Origin: Serilophus lunatus
Lineage: Eukaryota > Chordata > Aves > Passeriformes > Eurylaimidae
Assembly: GCA_013399895.1 (NCBI GenBank)
Contig: VXBA01003146.1
Span: 373,443 to 437,442 of the forward strand
Direction: 5' to 3'
DNA: 64,000 nucleotides
Shown here: positions 1 to 14,133 of the stretch, piece by piece
Layout of the letters: each line of letters starts with the position of its first letter
How positions within the stretch are numbered: the stretch's first letter is position 1
Notes under the pieces: model-generated
The model's database searches: none
Told to the model about the DNA's origin: nothing
Seen by the model: only the letters and a program-made list of their open reading frames with translations
Translations under genes and position numbers: made by a program

Positions 1-3000
1 AAGGTCACAACATGTGCTCCTTAAAACATGCCCTACAAATGCAATGCAAAAACTCTGACTCTTGTGTCTGTGGTATGCTAAACATGGCTTTTCAAGAGTA
101 GAACAAACAGCTATGGCACAATCCAAAGACAGTAAGAAAATGTTGGTTGCCTTCTGCAGGCTTGTGAAAATTATCAGCTCAGTTCTACTTGTTCTCTTTC
201 AGCTGTTTATTTGTCCTGTGATATGCATTGTGTAAATTTGAAATTAAAAACATTACTGAGGCCACGAATGTCTTTAACCACTTGCATTCCACAGTGCATT
301 AAGGAACAGCTAAAGCTGATGCTTCCCTTTTGATAGCTATACTTGGATTCAACTTGTTAGATCCTCATTACTTTCTTTTACAGCACCCTCATTAATTGCT
401 GGAGCAGGAGTTACATACAAGGCAGTCCCATGCTAAGAGGTTTCCCTGCCTGATGAGGCAGTCCATCTGTTCAGGCTGCACCAAAGTGGATGCATGGATA
501 GTATACCTGGCTGTGGAGTTTTTGCAGAGTTTGAGGCCTGATCCTAGCTGGGGTCATGCTAAAGCTACAATAACCAAAAGTCACCTCCTTTTAAAATGTA
601 TATTTGTTAAAGTATATGCATCTCCCTTTAGCTATCCTATTTCTTTGGTTCCCTCCATTCCGCCTTAGCATGAACATTGAACAGTGTTGATTCAGTGAAG
701 TGTCATTCTAAGAGAATTAGCTACCCTCTAGAGAAAAAAAGCAGTGCAGAGCCTGTACCAGGGTAACAATAAACACTTTTCACAGCTCTCATCTTAACAA
801 TAAACCCACAATACCAGTGGAATAGAGCATGAAGAAAGCATAAAATTACATCAGGCCTTCAATTAACTTTAGTATTACCTGTAACTCAAATACTTATTGC
901 TAGAGTTATTGTTTGCTTTTATAACATTTTCAAATAACATTTTAAAGAGGCAGTCTGCCCTGTAGACAGATTCCAGCTCTGAAAACAAAGAACAGGAAAT
1001 TTCAGAAGGTTTCAGGGTAAGACCCCAAACGCCAGAGTGTCCATTTAAACCACTCCTGCTGAAATCTAGCAAGTTAAGTTTTTTGTGAGATTTCTAGAAA
1101 TTAGAAATGTATTAGTAAGCCTCTTTATGAAAGAACAACTTTGCTTTTTCCAGTCTTGACTGGAACATGAAATTGTGAAGACCTATTGAATAGAGAAGAG
1201 AGTGGGATTTTATGGGGTTTTTTTGTTTGGTTGTTTTTTTTTTTTCTCTTTAAATCTTAATCAAGTTACTTGATCCTCAGCCGCTCTCAATTTGTGAATA
1301 GTTAAGTCTGAGTTTTAAGCTAAATTTGTGGCTGCTTCTCCCTCTATTCAGGCTATTCAAATATTCTCTTCACAATGTGCACCAAGTGAAAAATAAAGGA
1401 AACTGTCAGGCTTAATTTAACAGTGTGGATAGATTGCATGGATTTTCCACATTTGCTTTCTGAGACTAGCAGTGAGTCTTCTAATTCAGTAAAAGAGAGG
1501 TTGTAAGAACAAAAGAACTGCCCCACTGGACTAGAAAAATTGTCTTTGACAGCATCAGAAGAGACTTCATATAGGGAAAACCCTTGTACCAGTCTGTATC
1601 CCCTGTACTTTCTCCAGCATTACAATCACTGGATTAGGGATGTCATTGGACATATCTCTGCCTTGTCCTTTTAATAGGTTTTCCGAATCTGTTGCCTATT
1701 GGTTTGTTAACATGGAGGCATTTGTGTGTCTGTTTTTTGGAGGTTTTTTTTGTTCATTTGTTTTTCCTTCTGCATAACACCATCATCATCTACACGGTAT
1801 GTGAACTACCATGTTTAGCACTACTATTTCAAAAATTTCTAAAGAGGACAGACAATGAACCCAATTATTGTTAAAAGTTACAACTTGCTAAATTGCTTAG
1901 TGATTCTGAATGTCTAAGATATGACTATAAAGGGTTTGAATGCTCAGGAATTCAAACATTCTCAGTTTGAATTTCAGATCACCTTAAAAGAACCTTTCAT
2001 AGTATCTAGAGGCAGTCTGTGTAGTCATAACTTTCAGGAATTTCAGCCTCTAGCAATGTTTGTTGCAGAGAAAGGATCAGCAGAATAGGTTCACACTCAG
2101 TACAAACACTCCATTTAATAAGGAATTAGGTTAGCAAAGAAAGACAGATGGCAAGAGCAGACAAGACAGTTTGAGACCTAAGGCCTAATTCAGCTTTGGC
2201 ATAGCTAAGCTGAATGGCCACTGAAGTCAACTGAGATGTTTAAATATTTGTATCAGGGCTGAAGTTGCTTCCCTGTGTTTAGCAGAAAGAGGTGAATTGT
2301 TGACTTCAGAAAGGTAGTTAATTTTTTTTTTTTTTGGAATGCAGGGATGGTCATGAAACTTTGGTGCTATCCAAAAGCTTAGACTTTAAAACCCGTTAGA
2401 TTTAATGAGCAGATATGTTTCTTGCATAATGCAAATGCAGTTGAAAGACACTGCCTGGCCTAAGGCTTTGTATATACATAATAGAAGCTAACAGATGGAG
2501 ACACAAGCAGAGGCTTGTTCAGAGCAACCTAAATTTAATGGGACTATGAATCCTTGTATCCTGAATCTGAGGTAGGTCTCTTTTGGAGTTTCTTCAAGAG
2601 TTGCTCCTGGGCACCCAACTCTTCTTAGATTTATAATAGGAAGTGTATTAATTCTTGAAGTGAACATTTGGAGGAGCACTGAAAGCTAGCATTTCACTAT
2701 TTCTGCTTTCCCCTTCTCTCTAGGTGTCCTCGTCTGGATGATCTGAGAAACAATACTGGAAGACTAAAGAATTACCAAGTAGTTTCCCTTTGTCTTCTCC
2801 TTTGGAATGGATCAGTTCCAGTAAGTAACTGGTTTGTAATTTGTAATTTTATTTTGGCCATAACATTAAAAAAAAAAGATCTTATCCTAGTAAAATGGGA
2901 TATTACTTTGCATTTGCTGCTATGTAATTACACCTCTGACTAGTATGTTTTAAGGCATATTGATTGCCCTGCCTGCCTTTGCTCAGGGTGCTCCTGCGAA

Positions 3001-6000
3001 AAATCAGTGATTTGGGTAATCCTTACTGGAAAACTGTGCATTAGTTGAGATGAGTTACCAGAATGTTGCAGAAGTTTGGAAAAGCAAAGAAGAAGATTGA
3101 AGACAAAGCACTCACATTCTTTGAGTTTTTTGCCTGCGATTCAGAAACATTTTCAGAACGCTCATTGTACAAAGAAGCAGTAATAGATACCTTTCTAATG
3201 GGAACAGTCATGCTTCTGCTATGTAATGCCATGGCATTCCCCCCTATCTGGTACTAGTGCATCAACACAATGACAGTCATAAAGCAGTGACAGATAATCT
3301 TTCTTCGGCTCTGTGTTAGGACAACCTGCAAAACAGTCTGGTCCATTAAATCATGAGAACTGACTCTGTACTTAACAGTTCCCAATGCATTATTACGGGA
3401 CAGCAGAAGCTTTTCTCGATAGGTTGTTGCTAGACAGACTGTTCTCTGACAGGATACATCAGCAATAATTGTACATACAGGAGGTCTACAGTCTGTAATT
3501 GTTCCTGCACTGGACACTGAAGTATCATGTGGGTGTATGGGTTTTTAACACGGCTCCTTGCAGCTGAGAAACAGTTACCTGCCTGGTAGTTCTTCTGTTC
3601 ATGACTTGTCCTCCATGCAGATGAAATATGCATGCACAGTAACAGTGAAGAGACACATTGGCATCAGAAAATGTTTTTTTCTGAAGAAATAGTTGAGCTA
3701 CCACATTGTAGGAAGCCACTCCTTTTTTGTATAACAATGATAACACTTCTATGTCTTAATGGGATGCTGTTGTCTTAAAATGCACACTAAATGCTAAAAT
3801 ATAGCTTATAGCATCTTTTGCACTTTAGTTGTTAAAGACTATTTCCATTCAATTCTTCGCCTACTGCCTGGAAATAATGAGGGATGTTCCACAAATACTT
3901 AGGTTGTTTGATACTTCAGTACAATGAAGTGTACCAAGTCAATAGCACAAGGTATGCATGCTATTGTGCAAGATCCTACCACTTTGCTCTTAGTATTATT
4001 GACTTAGCATTACGTTAGTCATAATTCTTGAGGGAGGCCTAACTTTATGTCAGCCAAGCCAAGGCTCATGGGTGTAATCATGTTGGATTTATTATTTCAT
4101 CTGAAAACAAAAATTACAGAGTCCTGGAACTACATATTATTTCCAAAATGTGTTCACATTCATGATAATAATAGTTTTTGATTAAACAGTTTCTGGGACC
4201 AATTCTGATGTTTTTATTTGCCCTATAACCCTTCAAGTTAACTTCTGCCCCCTCATTCCTCATCCATTTTGCTAGATGTTAATCTTGATTAACTTAAGAT
4301 CAATGTACTTTGCAGTTCAGACTACATTGTCCTCTATCTTACTGATATATTAATATTAATAATATTGTACAAATGACAGTTTGGATTCAAGGGAAAAGAG
4401 GAACTGTTAAAGAAGAACTACTTGTACTGAACCACACAGCTTTGCTGCTAATAAGAACTAACCAAATGTCACAGCTTTTATTTTGACGATTTGTATTTAA
4501 AAAAGCTTTGGACTTTGAGCTTGCTGATCACAAAGCTAGGCATGGACAGATGTCACTGCAAAATCTTGAAGGTGGTCAAGGAGTCACATGATCCAAAGCC
4601 ATTGCAGGCAATGTTTTAAGATGTAAACAAATGGCAAGTAATATTTTCTGCATACTTTTAGTAGGCTACCCCTTATGGCTCTGTTGGAAGTTCTTTTTTT
4701 TTTTTTTTACTATGTCTTACATAAATATTTGGTATTCAGACTGAGCTCTCATATCTCTTTACTAGGGGAAAGGGATTGACTACACGGACTGCATTAATAG
4801 AATTATAAATACTTTTCTACATTGTGAAACTCTACAGGATATTCAGGACCTTCTGGCAACAGAATGGACATTTCTTTTAAATTTCACAGAAAGCTAGTGT
4901 TTGTAAAATTAGTATATTGATTTAAATTTATGGCTCATATAAAGCAGCACATCCTTCCATGTAAATTTTTTTAGGATCCAGGCCTGCTAAGATTTACACA
5001 CACAGATTCATTGTGTATTCTCGTCCCAAGAAATCAGAAACAAGACTCCCTTTGATTGCAGTGGAGCCAGGACTCCAGCTGTTTCTTCCAGAGCAGGCAG
5101 TACTGCACAGCTGAACGTTTATCAGATTGGTAAGATGTAGAGTCTGAAGCCAGCTTTTTGACATGAGACATTAGACCATTTTCACCCTTGCCCTATTCTT
5201 GCCACATTCTAAGATACTTATGATATACTGCCAACATAAAAATACAGTGAATCCTGTCTCAGTGATGTTGAGATTCCATAAACAGAAAAAACCCAGAGGC
5301 AAATATTAACAAAAAGGATACACTGTTTAGAATTAATACCAAATACTTTTTCATAAACTGAAGCCTGTATTTATTGTGTCAGGAGAGGGGAATGTAGTCA
5401 GCATATGCATGAACACACACACACTTACACACCATTCAAAATTTATGCAAGCATAAAACTATTCATGACTGTGAGGTCCATGGCCAAGCTCAGCCCAGTT
5501 CTGAGTCCAGAATAAAGCCAAGGCAATCTCTGAAACTGATTGAAGCCTTTGAGACAGAACTGACAAGGGCTGTCACAGCAAACATTTTCCACAGGGAGCT
5601 CACTTTTAAACCTAAACAGTAAGTGAGAGGGAAGTTCACTTCTGCACCATGAACATGCTCATTTTTAGCTGACCTTTAATGTCAGTTGAATTTTTCAAGG
5701 TTGATTTTGGATGTTCTGTGTTTGAAGATAATGTTATGAAGGCATTTCATCTTTGTCTGCAGGTCTGGTTAATAGTGGGTATGATTTGGACATAATGCTC
5801 TGTATAGCACAGCATAAATGACACCACTGGATCCACACCAAACCACAGGTGCTGGCTTACTCATTTTCTATGGAAGCCTGGACCTCAGTCCATCTGTAAA
5901 TCATATAGCTGTCTGTTACTCTTATGCAAAACCTATACTTTGCTTATCCCTGAAGTTTGGGTTTGACACAGCTCCTGATCTTTGTGGCCTATGCTCCTCT

Positions 6001-8392
6001 GTGCTCTGAATTACAAGGACAGTACACCCATGTTTGGACTGTGGTAGTTCTGACTTGGAAGACTTGTAGCAGGGTGGCAGCCCAAAAATAATCAAAAGTA
6101 AGCTTTTCTATGTGTTCCCCAGGTTTACTTTTACCTGTTGTTTTATTGTTTATCGAAGACTAGATGATGTGTTTATTGCTTTCAGGAAATAAAGACACTG
6201 ATTTGTAACTGGCATGACAACTGCCTGATGGACCTGCCAAGCAGGCTGGAACTCAGACCCCATGTTCAGCATGAGTGCTGTTAAGAACTGGCTTTTTGTC
6301 CACTTGCTATTTACTGTGCTGCCTGGTGCTTTCCTCTCTTCTCAAAATGGGAAAAAGCTGCAAATGTTCCTCTTTTTTCACTTCTCACTGGAGTCCCTCG
6401 CACCAGTAGGTCTGGTTTCTCCTTGACTAGCTTGCCTTCAGCTTAGGTGAGCTGAAAGATGTCTTCCATGCCTTGCCCAACGAGGCACTAGTGTGTCTTT
6501 GCCTGACCGCGACTGCAAGAGCCAGTGGGAATATGTATTGAACTACAAAAGAAATCACCCATTTTACCACCTGCTGGGGAGTAATGATGCCACTTTACTT
6601 CAACAGAGACAGAATCCCATTTCCTGCCAGGGCCAATTTTCTAATCTAACCTCTTCATACACAAGGGCCCTGAATTATCTTGTAGTAATATCGACACTTG
6701 AAAAGCACCATGTGTTTATACAGAAAGAGAGTGCTAGCTTACCTTTATCAAAACACATAGATTTTATTCAGGAGAGGATTTCTTTTTAAAAACAAAATTA
6801 GTTGAACAGAGATACATCTCTGACTTGGTGAGTCTGTTAAATTCAGTGTTCATTATTCATATTGAGACAGGCAAAAGACACCAAAACTGCTTTACAGCCT
6901 GATAGAGATAGTACTTATAAACACTAGTTAAGGCTCAGATTTCTGTCTTAAGATGAATGGTGTCTCCACCTAAAAAAATAGACAGCAGTTATGTTGGGGG
7001 AGAGAGCTCAGGTGACTTGAGGGATGTAGAGACCAATGGCTTTGAGCAGTGATGAGATCTGCAGAGTACCTGGCTTTAAGGCTGTCTTCTATTCTCTGAC
7101 TGCGTCTCACCTCTGAGGTCTCTGAAGGGTGAGGGGATTTATAAGAGATTTTTTCACTACAATTTTTCCGGTACAAACATCTTATACTCTTGCTAAATCT
7201 TCACTACTAGATTTGAGTTTTCCTTAGTTTATACAGTGGAAGCGAGAAAGGGAAGGTTTATTTTGGGGTCAAACATTACATCTGGATTGAAGTCCCTTTT
7301 CCTGCAAACATCAGTATTTTCTAAGGCTTTAAAGACAACATACATGGCACTGAAAGAGTGATTTGTATCCAGGGGAGGTTGAATCCTGTAACAGCAATCA
7401 CTCCCCATCAGTTGTTTGTTCTTGAAAACAAGAAAAGTTTTTGGAGAAAGTTTTGCATCTGTCAAACAGTGTGCTAGTCGTCATATGCATGACAATGGAT
7501 GTTAGACCAGAGTCTTCCTTTCTGGTAGCAGCATCAAGCTGGGTCAGAGAGCCCTCCACTTCAGAGACATCCATGAGGTGCATCAGTGCTCAAATGAGTG
7601 TTGTGCAAATATGTGTGCAGCTGAAGGGAAAGACGCAGTGGACAGGAGGGAAGGGAAATTCAAAGAGCTGTCCACAGCCAGCAGGGAAAGGAGCATCATC
7701 CAGTACTGACAATATACAGCTGTGGGTCTCTTGCTCATAGCTAGCTCTTCGTTATTAGACACACTTGACTTGAAATTGTAGTGTCAGCCCTACAGGCTTC
7801 ATGCAGGAGTGCTTTGCTAGCTGGAGCCAAGGGAATTTTACTCTTGATTGGACAGCAAAATTTCTGGAAAAAAAAGAGCTCTCATGAATGAAATCACATT
7901 GAATTCCACTAATGATTTTTGATAGAAAATTTTGAAAAGAATGATCTGGTAATGTCTTAGCAATGACTTTATTCCATATGAGATATTTTCATAATTTTTT
8001 TTTTTTTTTGAACAACTGGTCAATTCAGAAAGTTTCAGTTTGGGATCAGCCTGGTAGAATCCCCTGCTTTGCTTTTAATTATTCACTTTCGCCAGTGAAT
8101 CAAAACAATATTATTTAGTCTGCTCTGATCCTGACAGTGTTCTCAGCCTCCTTCAAACAGAATACTGTGAAACAGAAGTTTTTGCCTCCTTCCCTTTCCT
8201 GCCCAGGAACATTCCTACTTCCCATGCCTTGCAGGGATACACGTGGTTGCTTTCCAAGCCCATTGGCAGTGGAAGGTCAAGAAGATATTTCTGCAAAATA
8301 GAGGTCTTGGAAGAAAACGAAGTTAGTTACACAGAAAGCAAGACCTTCACCACTGCAACTGAACCAGTTCTTTAACAGCACTTAATTGCATG
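1..8392. other. Non-coding stretch downstream of PALM2
   Basis: No exon, RNA gene or intact mobile element is recognised. All reading frames are short (under 100 codons) and lack domain-like content or flanking splice signals. The stretch contains poly(T) runs at 1218-1245, 2322-2335, 4694-4708 and 7995-8009, a short CA-rich run near 5413-5432, two small hairpins at 3913-3966, and a possible old repeat at about 1500-1720. It may be intergenic or intronic in a PALM2-AKAP2 read-through transcript. Confidence 0.6.
1500..1720. repeat. Possible very old CR1/L3-type repeat fragment
   Basis: The phrase pattern here (a run meaning roughly 'aactgccc-actgg-ctag', then 'tctttgacagcatcagaagagac', then a TTTCTCCAG-like pyrimidine stretch) recalls a repeat common in turtles, crocodilians and birds that is related to CR1/L3 elements. 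Divergence is heavy and the ends are unclear, so this is a recognition by eye only. Confidence 0.3.
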
Positions 8393-8690
8393 TCATAGAA
8401 TGCTTTAGGTTGGAAAGAACCTTAAAGATCATCTAGTTCCAAACCCCCTGCCATGGGCAGGGACATCCCACACTAGACCAGGTTGCCCAAAGCCCCATCC
8501 AACCTAGCTTTGAACACTGCCAAGAATGAAGCATCCACAGATTCTATGGACCATCTGTTCCAGTGTCTCACCACGCTCACAGCAAAAAATTTCTTCTGTT
8601 TAACTAAATTCCCCATCTTTGAGCTTGAACCTGTTTCATCATTATCTTGCCCTCAGCCTGGTACTGTTTAACTATCCTGTTCTCCAAAAA
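8393..8690 (-). mobile_element. CR1 LINE fragment, 3' end
   Basis: Read on the plus strand this begins TCATAGAATGCTTTAGGTTGG and continues with the complement of the standard CR1 tail (ATCATCTAGTTCCAA, CCTGCCATGGGCAGGGACA, TTGCCCAAAGCCCCATCCAA, CTGTTCCAGTGTCTCACCAC). The element therefore lies on the minus strand, with its 3' end at about 8393. It holds only the last 300 bases of the family and no reverse-transcriptase domain. A 62-codon plus-strand frame across it is the usual antisense shadow of CR1 tails. Confidence 0.92.
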
Positions 8691-11600
8691 GGGCGTTTTT
8701 TTTACAGGGTGGTTCATCTGTGAGAGTCTTCTTCTGTTTCCAATTGTCTGGGGCTTTGTGAAGAAGTGTCTAATGAAATTAAACGATACAAGGAGATCCA
8801 TGGAAATAAATCTGGCTACCATGTTTTAAATTCAAGTACATGGCTAGTTCTTCTCTGTTATGGCAGGTATCACTCCTGGGTTTTAAAGACTATTGGAAGA
8901 GTTGTATTTTTCTCCAACACATCTTCTACAGGTTTGCTCCCTGGAAGTATCTTTTACTTCTTACTTGACATGTTTTTCTTATGTATTTGAACAAACATGG
9001 CTGTCAGCAACCTGTATCACAATAATTCAGTAATCTATCTGCTTATTATTGAAAAAGCTTATTAGTTTTTCTGTAAATTCTTCTGGACAAGTGTTTCTTA
9101 ACATAACTGTACATGATTGAAAATGACTAAACAAGTAAGATGAAAATTAAGGCTGGGAGTTGAACAGGGAGCCAAGTTTTATAGTGAATAACACTGGAAC
9201 ACACCAGGTACCCTCGGCAGTGTAACTGATCCCCATTTGCTGCTGTAAGGAGATTGCTATTTGATGTTTTGCCCACAGCAGTGCCTTTCAGAAGAGATCT
9301 TACTTGTATGCCACTTATTTTCTTTGTAAAAGACAAAAAAGTGGCTTCTCAGGTGCTGATGGTGACAGTGTGCTTCTTCAGAGTAAGCTGAATATGCTGT
9401 CTTTGGCATCTGCATCAAAGCCTGTGTTCCCCTCCCTGATTTTCTCTTTCTGGGGCTGGTTATTTACATCTTGCAATCTCTCTGGCAGTCAGGGAGTTAC
9501 CTTTAAAAATATTATTGCATCAGAGAGGGTTTTCCAAACTAATTTCAGTATTTTCCTACATTTCTAGTGCTTTGTGACAAAAGTCTCCCGAACTTCCTAC
9601 ACAGACACTCTTGAGTTCACTGGGCTGACTTGGGGGGTAAGATTCTGACCCAGAAAGCACATGTGGATTTTTTTCCAAGGAGCTTGGTGGCCTTACATGC
9701 AGTATTTGCAGCTGTTAAGTTCTGCAAGTTGTCCTTTGACATCAAACTGGATTTAATTCCTTTTAGTCTGTGGATTGAAGGAGAACCCTTCTTGATGCTG
9801 GATGACAGAAGAGTTACCTTCCTTTTATTTTCACTTTCAATTAGAACTTCTAAATAATCTGAACATGGTTTACAGCTTTAAGCTCCAGTGTTTACTCTGT
9901 AGGACTTACAATTTGTGAAGAAAATGGAGACAGGCAGACTACAGCTTCTGTGGTAGGTCCTGGACTTGTTTATATTTGTCAAATGTTTGGGACATTGTGA
10001 AGATAAATCAGTAAATTAATCACAGTATTTCCAGCTCTGTGAACTCTTTAATCCTGACATATAAAACCAGAGAAGAAAATAAACAGTGTGTGATTTTTTT
10101 TTCAGTAGCTTCTCCATTTTTCTTATTATCATTTCCTCATTGTATTCGACAGTGCTTAACAGTATTGTCTGTTACCTCTTAAATGTCACGGAAAAGGGGC
10201 CCAAGTACCACAGCTCTGCAGGTCTTGTACATGCAGCTAAAGCAAGTATTTTCCAGTTTTCATCCTTAGCCAGGATTCCTAGAAACTACTGTTTCTCTTC
10301 TTGTTTCTTTTAAATTATGGCAAAGATTCTCCTCAAATTGTTTGACTCCCTCAGCTGGAGATTCAAAAAGGACCCCAAACAGCACTAGATTTCTAGCATA
10401 AGTTGTAAAAGCAAAAATAGAAATTATTTGTGTTAAGGGCTGTTTTTTCCCAGGCTGGTATCTTTGCTAACTCTCCCAAATTACTAACCTCATGATGACC
10501 TCCAGCTTCTGTAGAAAAAAAAAGCAGACTGAAATAGCAGCAGTAGAGGATTTCCAGATGTCAGACATTCTCTGTGTGCAACTGCATGTGGTACGTAACA
10601 GATTCACCAGCTTACCCAGTTTCACCAGTAACTTAACCATAAGCAATATATAATTGCTGAAGTTGGTCAACAAAAGGAAGCACTCATCTTTGTCTATGAA
10701 CCCCTATTTCAGAAGCAATAAAGATCCTTCTACAATTAGCACAGCATGATAAGAAGAAACATCTTATAATGCAAAACTGAGCAGCACAACAATCTAGAAA
10801 ATTGTCAGGGTTAAGTAATCTCACTTGCTTTAAAATGAATTCTATGTACCACACTCTAGTGAAATATCATGATCAAGACCTGATGGTACTGAGCAGTATC
10901 CTTCCTTTTAAATCATAGGATGCTCACAAACCACAACAGAACAATGTCTAGAGGTATCTGCACCAGCTAAAGGACAGTACCATCACCTGAGCATGGGTTT
11001 TTATGTCGAAGTGTATGATAACCTCCTTCTCAGCAAGGCTGAGTAGCTCAACCAACTCACCCCTGCCCATAAAAACTACCATATTGCTGTCAGTGCTGGA
11101 GCAGACTCATCTATAGCTGGAGGAAATCTGTAGCTAGTGATGCATTATACACAATGGAAATACTCAAAAAGGAAGCTGAACCGATTTGTCATGTCTGAGA
11201 AACTGACCCATTTTTGCATGCCTCCTTTTGTCCTCCGCCTATTCTCCCTTTGTTTTCCTATCCATGAGCAACCAAATGGGTTAAAGTTACATCTTTTTTT
11301 CCTAAGTCATAGCAAACCGGTCATTCCCAGCAAATGCACGACTGCTGTGAGTGGCTGCATTTGACTGCAATATAGCCTATTATTTTTTCTGGTTTGGCAG
11401 CACTGCTACAAGCAGAACCACTTCAAAACTGTAGCAGTAAGAAGACATTTCATGATGCTGCCTATCCAGAGTACGCCCCACATTTCTGTGATCTTGTGAC
11501 AGACACCAGCAGATGATAATTTACCTAAATTACAGATGTAAAATATATGCAAAAACTTGGACTCACAGAGTGTTTTAGGTATCTGCACTTCCCTTCTAAA

Positions 11601-13305
11601 TCAAGGGGATGAAGTTTTCTCAACATACCTTTGTAGATCTACAGATGAGGGCCTTTTTGTGAAGTCAGGCTGAACCGCACAGAGCAGCAGCAATTATAAA
11701 TGATGTTTCCCAGACCTGGACCAGCATCTTTGTTAGTGCTCAGTGACTCCAGAGAGCTTGCTTACTTACACCAGAAGAAACTTCTGTGTATAAAAGACAG
11801 AAGCCATTTCCCTTCTGTCTGAGGCAACTGAGTCCCCAGGTTTGCAGCCAGCAAGACAACTCCTCCCTGCCCCACATTTGGAGTGACCCAATCTCTCCCT
11901 CAGCCAGCTAATTTTTCCTTCTATTGTTTTTTTTTNAAGTTCCCTCCTGCAAGTCTAATATAGCAAAGTCTCCTTGTATACTAGTATGTCCTTCCTTGTC
12001 CCAGCTGAGGACTCTCTCAACTAGACACTTGTGACAATAAAGCAGGTACCTTTCCTATCACAGGTGAATGCAGAAGATGCTTTGCACAGCTATGCCATAT
12101 GCTGTAGTTTTGCAAGCTTCTCTAGAAACCAGCCTGTGTTGCCCCCATGAGCAGTTACACAGCATTCATATGTGACTGTGCACAGTGGAATGGACCTCTG
12201 TGCAATTCACGAGAACTGTAAATGGACATCTTAGAACAGCAAAAACCTCTTGTCCCTTTTTTTAATATTAATTCTGACAGTAATTAGCCTTAAAGGTTTC
12301 TTCATGTAACTTCAAAAATGCAATAGTGTGAAGTAAGAATTGTTTGGAGAACTGGTATGAGTTTTGAAGGCATCAAGGGCAGGTTAGGAGTGTCTTGCAG
12401 AAAAATTGCAGGGGCTGTCTAAAAATGAGCTATTCCATTTCTACCCCCCAACAAATTACTGAAACACCTTGAATATTGAACGTTTAGAGTATTCATCTAT
12501 CTTCCTTCTTTTACCAGAGGGATACAGAACTATTGAAATAAATGAAAAACAACAAAAACCTGAGAGGGATGGCCTCCATGGAACCACTCCAGAAGAGTTT
12601 GGAGGGAGTGCCATGCTATCTCACCAGACTCTAAGCATTTTATTTAAAAAAAAGTGCAATTTTTTTTTCCTTAGAAATTTTAAAAGGGTAAATATATGGA
12701 AATACTTTGTTTCTGAAACTTTAGTAACAGCAGTGATCTCAAAATTGTCTAGTCTGTCTTTTTTATTTGGAGACTCAGTTTTGTGTAGTAGAGGAATTAT
12801 CACTAAAAAACTTCTAAAGACTGTGCAATAAAATGAGATGAAATGAAAATAGCAGTATGTCATGGGTCATGGTATGCACCAGCAGATGGAATATGTACCT
12901 GATGTGTGAAAGTGTCCAAGCACTTAGTTAGTTGCACACAATAATGCCCTTGTCAGTTCATGTTCTTCACACACACACTGCTGCTAACTCAAATTCATGA
13001 CCTGTCCTTTTGCCATTTTAACACACAGACTGAATTAGGAAGGTATTTGTAAAAGCTAAGAGATTTAAAGAATTACAATCAATCTTCTCTCAACTGAATT
13101 CTAGTCCTCTGAAGACCGAAACATACCAGTTCTCCAGGCATTCATAGATTCTTCTTGGACAGACAAAACTGACCTTCTGTCACTCTAGCACAAGGAGGGA
13201 AAAAAACCAACTTGAAGCCCTCCCACCTACTGCAAAGCAGGAGCATCTTCCCCTCTGTGATGCTAAGAAGTACCATATTGCAAAGACCTCTCTGTGCGCA
13301 TGTGG

Positions 13306-13329
13306 GTGTGTGTGTGTGTACATACACAT
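13306..13329. repeat. (GT)7 and alternating purine-pyrimidine tract
   Basis: Seven GT units run into ACATACACAT, giving 24 bases of strict purine-pyrimidine alternation. This is a short microsatellite, probably polymorphic. Confidence 0.85.
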
Positions 13330-14117
13330 TTTACCTGTATGTCTTCTGGGTGAAAGAAGCAGAGGGTGGGTATTTATGCGGCAATGGGGAATTTGTGGCA
13401 GTTACTTAAATGGCTGAATTTTTAAATTTCTGAGAAGAAAGCTTATGATGCCTGGCTATGTTATCCATCCTATCATTGTTCTAAACTCAGGTAAATATAG
13501 CATCTTCAGAAAAAAAATCTACATGAGAGGTTTTTTCTTTATTTCTTTCTTTCCCCCTACAAGTCATAATACGGCAAGATTCTTCCAAACCTCATATATG
13601 CTGTTTATTTTGGCAATCCTTAAATTATTTAGTGATTATTTATTGAGAATTATATATGCTGTATGGAATACTTCCCTCAGTAAGGAACTAAGTTTACTCA
13701 GAACATCATGCTTTGCTGACCAGACCCAATAATTTATCTTCTGCAAATATGAATATATGCCATGTGACCTTAGAGCAACAGGGTTCACAATATACTTGGC
13801 AAAGTATCACAGAGAAAGAAAGGAGAAAGAGAAAATGGGACAGTAGCAGGTACTGAGTTAACATATATGAAGGATCACATAAAAGTAACAGCTGCAGGGC
13901 ACAGCAGTGGAGGAAAGGGAAAAAAACCAAACAAATCAACCCAGCTGTAGAGTTAGTACTTTAATTCTTTTAGTGAGAGAGGCAGCTCCAGTGTAGTATG
14001 TTCTTGAGATCACAGAGTATCTTGAAGAGTGGTAGTTAGAGAGAAACACAGTAAAAAGACACAGAAGTAGGCGCAGTGAAAAGGCAGATTTATTTACTGG
14101 TAATACTATACAGAGAG

Positions 14118-14133
14118 AAAAAAAAAAAAAAAA
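14118..14133. repeat. Poly(A) run, 16 nt
   Basis: An uninterrupted A16 homopolymer flanked by GAGA sequence on both sides. No repeat body or target-site duplication was recognised next to it. Confidence 0.85.

Noticed and set aside
8483..8671. 62-codon plus-strand frame
   Set aside because: It is the antisense shadow of the CR1 3' tail, a well-known false gene call; the similar minus-strand frame at 24776-24994 is the same artefact.
12469..12831. 120-codon frame containing K/F-rich runs
   Set aside because: The runs come from poly(A)/poly(T) tracts and the rest has no protein-like order or splice context.
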